From VAXT01 sp964591295 (GTDB lineage: Bacteria > Actinomycetota > Thermoleophilia > Gaiellales > Gaiellaceae), in assembly GCA_964591295.1 (NCBI GenBank), contig CAZQAG010000003.1:22494-86493 (forward strand): a stretch of 64,000 nucleotides of DNA, written 5' to 3'. Made by a program: the position numbers and the translations under genes. This document shows, piece after piece, positions 41,007 through 48,286 of the stretch. The notes under the pieces were generated by a model. It searched no databases. It saw nothing but the letters and a program-made list of their open reading frames with translations, and was not told the DNA's origin. Position 1 is the first letter of the stretch, and every line of letters starts with the position of its first letter.

Positions 41007-41984
41007 GTGAGTTCCGGGCACGGAATCGAGGCCGAGGGCCTCGTTCGAACGTTCAAGGGCGACATTCGCGCAGTCGACGGGATCGACCTGGGCGTCGCGC
41101 CCGGCGAGATCTACGGCTTCCTGGGCCCGAACGGGGCAGGCAAGTCGACCACGGTGCACATGCTGACGACGCTGCTCCCGCCGACCTCCGGGACGGCCCG
41201 TGTCGCGGGGTTCGACATCGTGCGCGAGGGGCCCAAGGTTCGCTCGGCGATCGGCGCGGCGCTCCAGGAGGCCGCGCTCGACAACCTCCTGACGGGGCGT
41301 GAGCACGTGAAGCTCCAGTGCGCTCTCCACGGGATCCCGCGCGCCGAACGGAAGGCCCGCGCGCAGGAGCTGCTCGAGCGGGTCGGCCTCACCCAGGCCG
41401 GCGATCGCAAGGTCGGTGGTTACTCAGGCGGCATGAAGCGTCGGCTCGACCTCGCGCTCGCGCTCGTTCACCGGCCGTCGATCCTCTTCCTCGACGAGCC
41501 GACGACGGGCCTCGATCCTCAGAGCCGAAGCGCCCTGTGGGCCGAGGTCGCCCGGCTCGCGAGAAGTGAAGGAGTCACCGTCTTCCTGACGACGCAATAC
41601 CTCGAGGAGGCCGACGCCCTCGCGGACCGCGTCGGGATCATCGACCACGGAAAGATCGTCGCCGAGGGAACGACCGAGGCGCTGAAGGCGCAGATCGGCC
41701 GGCCGACCGTCGAGGCGATTCCCCGCGACGGAACCGACCCGGCGGCAATCGCCCGCATCCTCGAACGGTTCGGCGAGCCGACCGAGGGCTCCCCCAAGGG
41801 CGTCGCGGTGCGGCTTTCGGAGGGCGCCGAGGGCCTGGCCGGGATCGTCCGCGCGCTCGACGCGGAGGGCATCGAGCTCGAGCATCTCGAACTGAACGCG
41901 CCAAGCCTCGACGACGTCTTCCTCGCCAAGACGGGCCGCTCGCTCGAGGGGGCAGGCGAAGAGACCCAGGACGAGCCCGGGTGA
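41007..41984 (+). CDS. ABC transporter ATPase, daunorubicin-resistance (DrrA) type
   Basis: Nucleotide-binding subunit of an ABC-2 exporter, 325 residues. Walker A GPNGAGKST, signature YSGGMKRR, Walker B ILFLDEPTTGLD, switch His replaced by Gln in TTQYLEEADAL, which is typical of DrrA. The C-terminal domain (about 225-325) ends LNAPSLDDVFLAKTGRSLEG, also DrrA-like. GTG 41007; the stop overlaps the first permease start (GTGA). It probably exports a drug or lipid. Confidence 0.93.
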   Translation: MSSGHGIEAEGLVRTFKGDIRAVDGIDLGVAPGEIYGFLGPNGAGKSTTVHMLTTLLPPTSGTARVAGFDIVREGPKVRSAIGAALQEAALDNLLTGREHVKLQCALHGIPRAERKARAQELLERVGLTQAGDRKVGGYSGGMKRRLDLALALVHRPSILFLDEPTTGLDPQSRSALWAEVARLARSEGVTVFLTTQYLEEADALADRVGIIDHGKIVAEGTTEALKAQIGRPTVEAIPRDGTDPAAIARILERFGEPTEGSPKGVAVRLSEGAEGLAGIVRALDAEGIELEHLELNAPSLDDVFLAKTGRSLEGAGEETQDEPG

Positions 41985-42754
41985 GCCTCGCGGCGCAGAT
42001 CGGACACATCGGCCGCCGAGCGGTGCTGCGAACGGCCCGGCAGCCGGCGAACGTCATCTTCCCGTTCGTTTTCCCGATGATGCTGCTCGCCGTCACCGCG
42101 GCCGGGCTCGATTCCGCGACGGAGATTCCCGGCTTCCCCTCGGACTCGTTCCTCGCCTTCTTCCTCGCGTTCCCGTTCATCCAGGGAGCGCTCTTCGCGA
42201 CGATGAATGCCGGGACCGACCTCGCACGCGACATCCAGTCCGGGTTCCTGAACAGGCTTGCCCTCACCCCGATGCGCGGCGCTGCCCTGATCGCCGGCCA
42301 GCTCGCCGGAATCGCGGCGATGGGCCTCATCCAGGCCGTCTTCTACCTCTCGGTCGGCCTCGTCGTGGGCGTGCGGCTCGCGTCGGGGGTTGGCGGCGCG
42401 TTCGTGCTGCTCGCGCTCGCCACGGTGATCGCGATCGCGTTCGGGTCGCTCGGCGCGTTCTTCGCGCTTCGCACCGGTTCGGGCGAGGCCGTCCAGGGGC
42501 TTTTCCCCCTCCTCTTCGTGTGCCTCTTCCTCTCCTCGATGAACCTGCCGCGGAACCTGATCGAGATCGACTGGTTTCGCTTCGCAGCGACCGTGAACCC
42601 GGTCTCATACCTGATCGAAGGCATCCGCAGCCTGATCATCACCGGCTGGGACGGGCAGGCGCTCGCGCTCGCTTTCGGTATCGCCGGGCTCCTCTTTCTC
42701 TCGTCGATCGCGGCGGGCGCCTGGGCGCTCCGGATGAGGTTGACGCGGACGTGA
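41981..42754 (+). CDS. ABC-2 type transporter permease
   Basis: A 257-residue membrane protein with six hydrophobic helices and the ABC-2 pattern: N-terminal RRAVLRTARQPANVIFPFVFPM, the LARDIQSGFLNRLALTPMRG loop, and the NLPRNLIEIDWFRFAATVNPVSYLIEGIR end motif. Coupled by GTGA to both the ATPase and the second permease, giving an ATPase plus two different permeases, the DrrABC layout. Confidence 0.9.
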   Translation: MSLAAQIGHIGRRAVLRTARQPANVIFPFVFPMMLLAVTAAGLDSATEIPGFPSDSFLAFFLAFPFIQGALFATMNAGTDLARDIQSGFLNRLALTPMRGAALIAGQLAGIAAMGLIQAVFYLSVGLVVGVRLASGVGGAFVLLALATVIAIAFGSLGAFFALRTGSGEAVQGLFPLLFVCLFLSSMNLPRNLIEIDWFRFAATVNPVSYLIEGIRSLIITGWDGQALALAFGIAGLLFLSSIAAGAWALRMRLTRT

Positions 42755-43524
42755 GGACCTTCTGGTCGGTCGCGTTCGCCGTTTGCTGGCGCGTCCTGCA
42801 CAACGTGTTCACGACGCCGTCGCTCCTTGTCCCGAGCCTCATCTTCCCGCTCTTCTTCTTCACCGCCTTCGCGGGCGGGCTCTCTCGGGTCGACAACATT
42901 CCCGGGTTCGACTTCCCGCTCGGCTACACGGCGTTCCAGTTCGTCTTCGTCCTGCTCCAGTCGGCCGCGTTCGGAGGTGTGTTCACGGGCTTCGGCGTGG
43001 CGCGGGACTTCGAGTACGGCTTTGCTCGGCGGCTGATGGTCGCGGCGCCGAGGCGCAGCGGGATCATCGCCGGCTACGCGCTCGCGGCGCTGGGGCGCTG
43101 GGCCCTGACGGCCGTGATCCTGACCGTCGTCGCGGTCGGAGCCAGGATGAAGGTGGGCGGCGACGGAGTCGACCTCTTCGCGCTCTACGGACTGGCCCTG
43201 GTCGTCAATCTTGCGGGGACTCTGTGGGCGACGGGCGTCGCGATGAGGGTCCGCTCGATGCAGGCAGGCCCCGTGATGCAGATGCCCGTCTTCCTCGTCC
43301 TGTTCTTCGCCCCGGTTTACGTGCCCCTCTCCCTCCTGAGCGGCTGGCTGCACGCCGTCGCCAGCGTCAACCCGTCGACCGTGCTGCTGGAGACCGGACG
43401 GAGCCTGCTCGCAGGCTCGCCCGAGCACGTCGCTCTCGCCTATGCCGTTGCGCTCGGCCTGGCGGGTGGGTTCGTGCTCTGGGCCGTGCGCGGCCTGCGA
43501 AGCGCCGAGCGGGCCGGCGGCTAG
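42751..43524 (+). CDS. ABC-2 type transporter permease, second subunit
   Basis: A 257-residue paralog of the preceding permease with six helices; VARDFEYGFARRLMVAAPRRSGIIAGY corresponds to the cytosolic loop, and SLLSGWLHAVASVNPSTVLLETGRSLL to the C-terminal motif. GTG 42751 overlaps the previous stop. Together with its neighbour it probably forms a heterodimeric pore. A 128-nt gap without a supported gene follows. Confidence 0.9.
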   Translation: MRTFWSVAFAVCWRVLHNVFTTPSLLVPSLIFPLFFFTAFAGGLSRVDNIPGFDFPLGYTAFQFVFVLLQSAAFGGVFTGFGVARDFEYGFARRLMVAAPRRSGIIAGYALAALGRWALTAVILTVVAVGARMKVGGDGVDLFALYGLALVVNLAGTLWATGVAMRVRSMQAGPVMQMPVFLVLFFAPVYVPLSLLSGWLHAVASVNPSTVLLETGRSLLAGSPEHVALAYAVALGLAGGFVLWAVRGLRSAERAGG

Positions 43525-43639
43525 GTCTTCTTCTTCGCGACCGCGAACGAGCTCTGGCCGAGCAGCTTGCCGTAGCGCGGCTTCGAGGGCGTGCGGCCAA
43601 CGCCTTCCCCACGCCGCCAGACACGGAAACGCCGAAAGC

Positions 43640-43645
43640 TATCGT
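43640..43645 (+). promoter_or_regulatory. -10 box of the amidase gene (leaderless)
   Basis: TATCGT, 7 nt before GTG 43653; this favours 43653 over the in-frame GTG at 43644, which would lie within the hexamer. Confidence 0.5.
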
Positions 43646-43652
43646 GCTTCGC

Positions 43653-44297
43653 GTGATTGTCGAGGCTCTCGCCGCGGCGCTCATCTGCCTCGATCCGGGA
43701 CATGGCACCCCGCCCGCTATCGGCCGGCAGACGGAGCCGATCGGACCGGGCTCCAGCGTCCGTAAGATCAAGGACGGCGGCGGCGCGAGCGGCGAGGCCG
43801 AGGTCGTCTTGGCGATCGCGAAGAAGACCCGAGCCCTGCTCCTTCGTCGCGGCTACCGCGTGGCGATGACCCGGACGGGCACCACGTTCAGGCACGGAAA
43901 CGGCGGCAACGTCGCCCGGGCCCAGTTCTGCAACCGCCGTAACGCCGCGCTCATGCTCCGCATCCACGCGGACGGCTCGCGCGATTCGGAGAGGCACGGC
44001 TTCTCCACGCTCTACCCCGCCTTCCACCGGGGCTGGACGGACGACATCTACACGTCGAGCCTGCGCGCCGCGCGGGCCGTGCAGCGCTCGACCGTGGCAG
44101 CGACGGGAGCGCGCAACCTCGGCCTCCGCGAGCGCGGCGACCTGACCGGCTTCAACTGGGCCAACGTGCCGGCGATCCTCGTCGAGACGGGGTTCATGTC
44201 GAACCCGCCGGAGCGGCGGCTCCTCCAGTCGGGCCCGTACCAGTGGAAGGTGGCGCGCGGCCTCACGGCCGGCGTCGCCGCCTTTACTCCGGCTTAG
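43653..44297 (+). CDS. N-acetylmuramoyl-L-alanine amidase (Amidase_3)
   Basis: Zinc amidase that cuts the bond between MurNAc and the peptide stem of peptidoglycan. The 214 residues show the zinc ligands in CLDPGHG (His), GEAEVVLAIA (Glu) and MLRIHADGS (His), and the catalytic Glu in ILVETGFMSNPPE. The N-terminus is short and hydrophobic (VIVEALAAALI), a poor signal peptide, so export is uncertain. It overlaps the convergent small gene by 14 nt. Confidence 0.9.
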   Translation: MIVEALAAALICLDPGHGTPPAIGRQTEPIGPGSSVRKIKDGGGASGEAEVVLAIAKKTRALLLRRGYRVAMTRTGTTFRHGNGGNVARAQFCNRRNAALMLRIHADGSRDSERHGFSTLYPAFHRGWTDDIYTSSLRAARAVQRSTVAATGARNLGLRERGDLTGFNWANVPAILVETGFMSNPPERRLLQSGPYQWKVARGLTAGVAAFTPA

Positions 44298-44583
44298 CTC
44301 CGCGTCGCATCCGCTCGGCCACCTGCCGGCCGCGGTCGTGCACCGACCGGCGCCGGTCTCCGACCTCGGTCGGGACGGGCTCTGCCTCGTCGACGGTCGT
44401 CTCGCCGGCCTCGAACTCCTCACGCTCCTCGACGACGGCCTTCGACTCGGCGAGCCTCGCCTTCAACGCCTCGACGTGGGGCTCGGGGATGACGGGAGCG
44501 GGGGCCCGGCGGGTGAGAACGCGGTAGGCGGCCGCGCCCGCAACAACGGCGCCACCGAGCAGGAGGGCCAGCCGGCCTTGCAC
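44284..44583 (-). CDS. Membrane-anchored small acidic protein, unknown
   Basis: A 99-residue protein with one N-terminal transmembrane helix (about 4-22, LALLLGGAVVAGAAAY) and a charged helical C-terminal region with many Glu. GTG start with TAGCAT exactly 7 nt upstream, which supports it as a real gene although no family is recognised. It converges on the amidase gene. Confidence 0.6.
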   Translation of the reverse strand: MQGRLALLLGGAVVAGAAAYRVLTRRAPAPVIPEPHVEALKARLAESKAVVEEREEFEAGETTVDEAEPVPTEVGDRRRSVHDRGRQVAERMRRGAKPE

Positions 44584-44590
44584 GGGGCCG

Positions 44591-44596
44591 ATGCTA
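44591..44596 (-). promoter_or_regulatory. -10 box of the 44583 gene (leaderless)
   Basis: TAGCAT on the minus strand, 7 nt before the GTG. Confidence 0.5.
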
Positions 44597-44690
44597 CAGT
44601 GTCGCCCGCCACCTGCCTCGCCGCACGCCGCCTCGTTCCCGAGCGGCTCGGACCGGGAGGCCGACTCAGACCGAAGGAGGCCATGGGAAC

Positions 44691-45065
44691 TTGATCGACT
44701 ACGAGATTCTGCTGCTGCTCGACCCGGAGTTGCCTGACGAGCGGCAGAACGAGATCGTCACGCGCACGCGGGAGCTCGTCGAGCGCGGAGGCGGCACCGT
44801 CGAGAGCCAGGACGCCTGGGGTCGGCGCAGGCTTGCCTACGAGATCGACCACAAGCCCGAGGGTGCCTACCACCTCCTCACATTCTCGGCCGAGCCGGGA
44901 ACGCTGGACGAGATTTCGCGCGTGCTCAAGATCACCGACGGCGTCATGCGGCACCTCGCCGTCAGGCGGCCGAAACCCGGCGCGACCCCGACAGGGCCGC
45001 CGCCGAGCACCGACCGCGAGCCTGAGTACTCTGAGCCCGCATTCGAATCTGGGAGGGATGAGTAA
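44691..45065 (+). CDS. rpsF: 30S ribosomal protein S6
   Basis: Primary 30S subunit protein that pairs with S18. The 124 residues begin LIDYEILLLLDPEL and contain WGRRRLAYEIDHKPEGAYHLLTFSAEP, the conserved S6 core, and LKITDGVMRHLAVRR. The C-terminal 25 residues are an acidic, proline-rich extension. TTG start at 10 nt from AAGGAGG; the ATG at 44683 opens only a three-codon frame whose TGA overlaps this TTG. Stop and ssb start overlap (TAATG). Confidence 0.95.
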   Translation: MIDYEILLLLDPELPDERQNEIVTRTRELVERGGGTVESQDAWGRRRLAYEIDHKPEGAYHLLTFSAEPGTLDEISRVLKITDGVMRHLAVRRPKPGATPTGPPPSTDREPEYSEPAFESGRDE

Positions 45066-45511
45066 TGGCCAACAACATCAATCGAGTCGTCCTCGTGGGC
45101 AACCTGACGAAGGATCCCGAGCTCCGGCACACGCCGAGCGGCACGGCAGTCTGCAGTCTGCGACTGGCGGTCAATTCCAGTCAGAAGGACCCTTCGACGG
45201 GGGAGTGGACCGACAAGCCGAACTACTTCGACGTCACGGTCTGGGACAAGCAGGGTGAGAACTGCGCGCAGTACCTGTCCAAGGGGCGTCCGGTCGCCGT
45301 CGACGGTCGCCTGGACTGGCGAGAGTGGGACGCGCAGGACGGAACGAAGCGCCAGGCGGTTCAGATCATCGCGAGCACCGTCCAGTTCCTCGGCAGCCGC
45401 GGCGATGCGGAGGGCGGCGGCGCACCGCAGTTCGTTCCCGCCGGCGCGACGGCCGATGCCGACATGAGCTCGTCGAGCGGCGGCGCAACCGACGACGACA
45501 TCCCGTTCTAG
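45065..45511 (+). CDS. ssb: Single-stranded DNA-binding protein
   Basis: Coats ssDNA in replication and repair. 148 residues: OB fold MANNINRVVLVGNLTKDPELRHTPSG ... NYFDVTVWDKQGENCAQYLSKGRPVAVDGRL, a short Gly/Ala-rich linker, and the acidic tip DDDIPF that binds partner proteins. Placed between rpsF and rpsR as in most bacteria, with no gap on either side. Confidence 0.97.
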   Translation: MANNINRVVLVGNLTKDPELRHTPSGTAVCSLRLAVNSSQKDPSTGEWTDKPNYFDVTVWDKQGENCAQYLSKGRPVAVDGRLDWREWDAQDGTKRQAVQIIASTVQFLGSRGDAEGGGAPQFVPAGATADADMSSSSGGATDDDIPF

Positions 45512-45787
45512 ATGGCCCGAGACCGCGAACAATCGAAGGACCAGAAGGGAGGGCGCAGGCGCGCGCCGATGGCGGCACCGGGCCGGCGGCGGCCCTGCTA
45601 CTTCTGCAAGGAGAAGGTCGAGGAAGTGGACTGGAAGAACTTCAACCAGCTTCGCCGACACGTCTCCGAGAAGGGCAAGATCCGCTCTCGCCGGATCACC
45701 GGAACGTGCCGGCGCCACCAGCGCCAGGTCGCGGTCGCAGTCAAGCGCGCCCGCGAGATGGCGCTGCTCCCCTACGTAACCAACTGA
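45512..45787 (+). CDS. rpsR: 30S ribosomal protein S18
   Basis: 91 residues with a basic N-terminal tail and the S18 core RPCYFCKEKVEEVDWKNFNQLRRHVSEKGKIRSRRITGTCRRHQRQVAVAVKRAREMALLPY. The two cysteines in CYFC and the later Cys in GTC recall the zinc-binding form of S18. The ATG follows the ssb stop immediately. Confidence 0.97.
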   Translation: MARDREQSKDQKGGRRRAPMAAPGRRRPCYFCKEKVEEVDWKNFNQLRRHVSEKGKIRSRRITGTCRRHQRQVAVAVKRAREMALLPYVTN

Positions 45788-45791
45788 GCCG

Positions 45792-46475
45792 ATGAAGGTC
45801 GTACTCCGAGAGGACGTCGAGAAGCTCGGCCTGCGCGGGGAGGTCGTCGACGTGGCGCGCGGGTATGCCCGCAACTTCCTGCTTCCGCGCAAGCTGGCCG
45901 AGCTCGCCACTCCGAGTCGCGTGGCCGAGCTCGCGAAGGTCAATGCGCGCCGTGCGCTGAACGAGGCCCAGAGCTTCGAGCAGGCACAGGAGATCGGTCA
46001 GCGGCTCGGCCAGGCGGAGATCCGCTTCGACGTCAAAGCCGGCGAGAGCGGCGTCCTCTTCGGCTCGGTGACGCAGACCAACCTCGCCGATGCGATCTGG
46101 GAGAAGCTCAAGGTTCGGGTCGACCGGCGCAAGATCGAGCTCGCCGAGCCGCTCAAGCGGATCGGTCGCTACCAGGTCCCGATCGAGCTCTTCCCCGACG
46201 TGACGATCGAGACACGCGTGCTCGTCGTTCCCGAGGGCGGTGAGCTGCCGCCGGAGGAGGAGCTACAGGCGATGGAGGAGGCGGCTGCCGCCGAAGCCGC
46301 CGCCGCGGAGGCCGCGATCGAGGAGGAGCGCGCCGCCGCCAGGGCCGCGATCGAGGAGCAGCTCGCGCCCGAACCGGACGAAGAGCAGCCAGAATCGGAT
46401 GAGGCGTCGCCACCCGAGGCAACCGCGGAGCCCGGCGAAGAGCCGGCCGAGCCCCAGGAGTCACAAGGGGGATAA
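45792..46475 (+). CDS. rplI: 50S ribosomal protein L9 with long acidic C-terminal extension
   Basis: Residues 1-148 are standard L9: MKVVLREDVEKLGLRGEVVDVARGYARNFLLPRKLA, a connecting helix, and the C-domain FDVKAGESGVLFGSVTQTNLADAI ... VTIETRVLVVPEG. Residues about 150-227 are an unusual Ala/Glu/Pro-rich tail. L9 normally has about 150 residues, so the tail adds half again. The IS-like element begins 6 nt after the stop and separates this operon from dnaB. Confidence 0.95.
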   Translation: MKVVLREDVEKLGLRGEVVDVARGYARNFLLPRKLAELATPSRVAELAKVNARRALNEAQSFEQAQEIGQRLGQAEIRFDVKAGESGVLFGSVTQTNLADAIWEKLKVRVDRRKIELAEPLKRIGRYQVPIELFPDVTIETRVLVVPEGGELPPEEELQAMEEAAAAEAAAAEAAIEEERAAARAAIEEQLAPEPDEEQPESDEASPPEATAEPGEEPAEPQESQGG

Positions 46476-46503
46476 TATACTTGACTCACCAGCCGTGAGG
46501 TAG

Positions 46504-46509
46504 TAGACT
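46504..46509 (+). promoter_or_regulatory. -10 box of the transposase
   Basis: TAGACT, 7 nt before the ATG. Confidence 0.45.
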
Positions 46510-46516
46510 CACCTGT

Positions 46517-47101
46517 ATGAGCAAGCCGCAAGAGCTTCCAAACACACTCCTAGAGGCCGTACGCTACTTCGCTGACCTCAACGTTGCTACCGAGTTCGTG
46601 GCGAAGATGCGCTGGCCAGACGGCCCGGTCTGCCCAAGCTGCGGCGGCGTCGAATACTCCTACCTCACCACGCGCCGACTCTGGAAGTGCAAGGCCTGCA
46701 AGAAGCAGTACAGCGTCAAGGTCGGCACCATCTTTGAGGACTCGGCGCTCGGCCTCGACAAGTGGCTTCCTGCCGTCTGGCTTATCGCCAACTCGAAGAA
46801 CGGCATCAGCTCGCACGAGCTGGGCCGCGCTCTCGGGACGACTCAGAAGTCAGCTTGGTTCATGCTCCACCGCATCCGACTCGCCATGCAGAGCGGCAGC
46901 TTCGACATGCTCTCAGGCACCGTTGAAGTGGATGAGACCTTCATCGGTGGCAAGGCTCGCAACATGCACAAGGCCGACCGACGCCGGAAGTTCGGCGCGG
47001 CCATGAAGGGCATGAACCCCGCCACCGGCAAGACGCCCGTCCTCGGAATGATTGAGCGTGACGGCAAGGTCCGCGCTCGCGTCGTAGACGACACGAAGAC
47101 A
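46517..47101 (+). pseudogene. IS1595-family transposase, 3'-truncated
   Basis: DDE-type (ISXO2-like) transposase fragment of about 195 residues. It keeps the N-terminal zinc ribbon (CPSCGG ... CKACKK), the VGTIFEDSALGLDKWLPAVWLI and SSHELGRALGTTQKSAWFMLHRIRLAM helices, and the first catalytic Asp in GTVEVDETFIGGKARNMHK. Homology stops at RARVVDDTKT; the frame then reads through unrelated antisense sequence to 47368. The second Asp and the Glu/Asn of the active site are lost, so it cannot transpose by itself. Confidence 0.85.
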
Positions 47102-47283
47102 TTGTCGACATCAATTATGGCGAGGAGGTCCGCCAGCGTGTCTTCGCTGGCAACAATTTCATGCTCTTTGCTGAGGGCTACCCACTTATTGAGGTATTCC
47201 TCCAGGCGGGGACCAAGCTCACGCTCAGCCTCGACTTGCTGCTTCGCCCTTTCTAGCAAGGCCATATCCATGTCTCCGCTCAT
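47102..47283 (-). pseudogene. Fragment of an unknown gene cut at the IS junction
   Basis: On the minus strand residues MSGDMDMALLERAKQQVEAE ... EDTLADLLAIIDVDNVF look like a genuine, charged helical protein. The frame then passes at about 47101 into antisense transposase sequence, so the 3' end is missing. The start could also be the TTG at 47331. Family unknown; it may have been a passenger of the element. Confidence 0.45.
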
Positions 47284-47506
47284 CGTCGTCGCTAGCAGGT
47301 CCGTCCCTTCCCTGTCAAGGAAGGTCGACAAACATCATGCTACTCCTATCGGACGCAGAGCAAGGTGAAAAGTCTGTGAATCCCTCGTTCGGGGCACCCC
47401 TGCTCACTCCTTGTCACCTAGCGGACCATGCCATGAGCTAGATAAGCGACGCTTATGCATCTGCGCGCGATGGGGACCGGCGGCTACAATCAATTCATGG
47501 CGGCAA

Positions 47507-47668
47507 GTGGCTGAACGAATCCCGGAGCCTGCCGAGGAGCGAACCCCGTTTGAGCGGTTCGCAGACCTCACGCGAAAGGTCGTCGGTGTCCCCAAGGCCG
47601 AGGTCGATGCGCTGCGCAAGAAGCAGGAGCAGGCTCGGCTTCGCGCCGAGACTCGTAAGCGCGCCTAG
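47507..47668 (+). CDS. Small basic helical protein (IS passenger), unknown
   Basis: A 53-residue protein, ERTPFERFADLTRKVVGVPKAEVDALRKKQEQARLRAETRKRA in its main part. The TPFERFADLxRKVVxVPKxE pattern recalls short conserved proteins found beside mobile elements. GTG 47507 is favoured; TACAAT at 47485-47490 lies 6 nt before an ATG that opens only a five-codon frame (MAASG) overlapping this start, so a leaderless mini-frame may lead into it. Overlaps the next gene's end by 4 nt. Confidence 0.5.
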   Translation: MAERIPEPAEERTPFERFADLTRKVVGVPKAEVDALRKKQEQARLRAETRKRA

Positions 47669-47958
47669 GAGGGCTGGCCGGAACGGTCGGCCAAACGGCG
47701 CTCGCGCCACCGTCGCCAGACCACTTCGGCAACGACGCTAAGGACGATCCACCCGAAGAAGCCCACGAGGGCAGCGCCGATGATGCTTTGGCTTGAGCAG
47801 AGGGCGGTCGGGTTCCGGCCAACTGGCGAAGGGTTGCACGTGCTTTCGAATGGGCCTTGGAGGATCTTCGCCGCTCCGTACGCGACCGGAACCGCTAGGA
47901 GGAGCCTGAAGGTCTCAATCCAGTAGCGCGTCGCCCGTCGGCGTGCAGCTTCGTCCAC
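47665..47958 (-). CDS. Small membrane protein (IS passenger), unknown
   Basis: A 97-residue protein with two hydrophobic segments (about 15-36, IETFRLLLAVPVAYGAAKIL, and about 58-78, IIGAALVGFFGWIVLSVVAEVV), two cysteines between them and basic ends. It is convergent with the preceding gene and lies inside the IS-like limits. No family is recognised. Confidence 0.5.
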   Translation of the reverse strand: MDEAARRRATRYWIETFRLLLAVPVAYGAAKILQGPFESTCNPSPVGRNPTALCSSQSIIGAALVGFFGWIVLSVVAEVVWRRWRERRLADRSGQPS

Positions 47959-48047
47959 ATCAGTAACCCTAAGTCACGAGCGCTACGGCTCAGGTGCGGC
48001 CCGCAGGTGAGTCAAAGATGTCAGTCCCGTCACAAGAGCGAGCCTGA

Positions 48048-48080
48048 TTTTCCACAGCCCTCAACACGGGCTGTGGACAA
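48048..48080. promoter_or_regulatory. Inverted pair of DnaA-box-like sites
   Basis: TTTTCCACA (48048-48056) and TGTGGACAA (48072-48080, the inverse of TTGTCCACA) form an almost perfect palindrome around a 7-nt spacer. A third near match, TTGTCCACC, is at 48240-48248. All stand upstream of dnaB. They could be DnaA sites or a simple hairpin. Confidence 0.5.
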
Positions 48081-48286
48081 ATTCACGAAGAATCCGCTCA
48101 CAGCGCGAAATTCGGCGCCTCTCGCTGTTCGGGGACCTGGGGACGATGTCCGACAGGCTGGGGAGAATCGGCCGAACGTGCGTTCCCTCACCCTGCAAGC
48201 GACCACTTTTGCCGTGCTCCCGTCGTCGCCGGAGCCGGGTTGTCCACCCGTTGAAATTGACGCTTCCAGCCACCACTAATAACGAC

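Larger units (their letters stand above)
46481..48015. mobile_element. Decayed IS1595-family element with passenger genes
   Basis: TTGACTCACC (46481-46490) and its inverse GGTGAGTCAA (48006-48015) bound 1,535 bp inserted between rplI and dnaB. Inside are the 5' two thirds of an IS1595-type transposase, a broken minus-strand gene joined to it at about 47101, and two small intact genes. The base composition is less GC-rich than the neighbours. No target duplication can be made out. The limits are moderately sure; the inside is clearly a mosaic. Confidence 0.65.

Noticed and set aside
43521..43640. Minus-strand frame ending GYGKLLGQSSFAVAKKKT-like sequence that looks like a genuine basic C-terminus
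   Set aside because: No start codon lies in frame within the gap; the frame only stays open by running antisense to the amidase gene.
47102..47368. C-terminal 89 residues of the transposase frame
   Set aside because: They are Ser/Arg-rich, match nothing in the transposase family, and are antisense to the truncated minus-strand gene.
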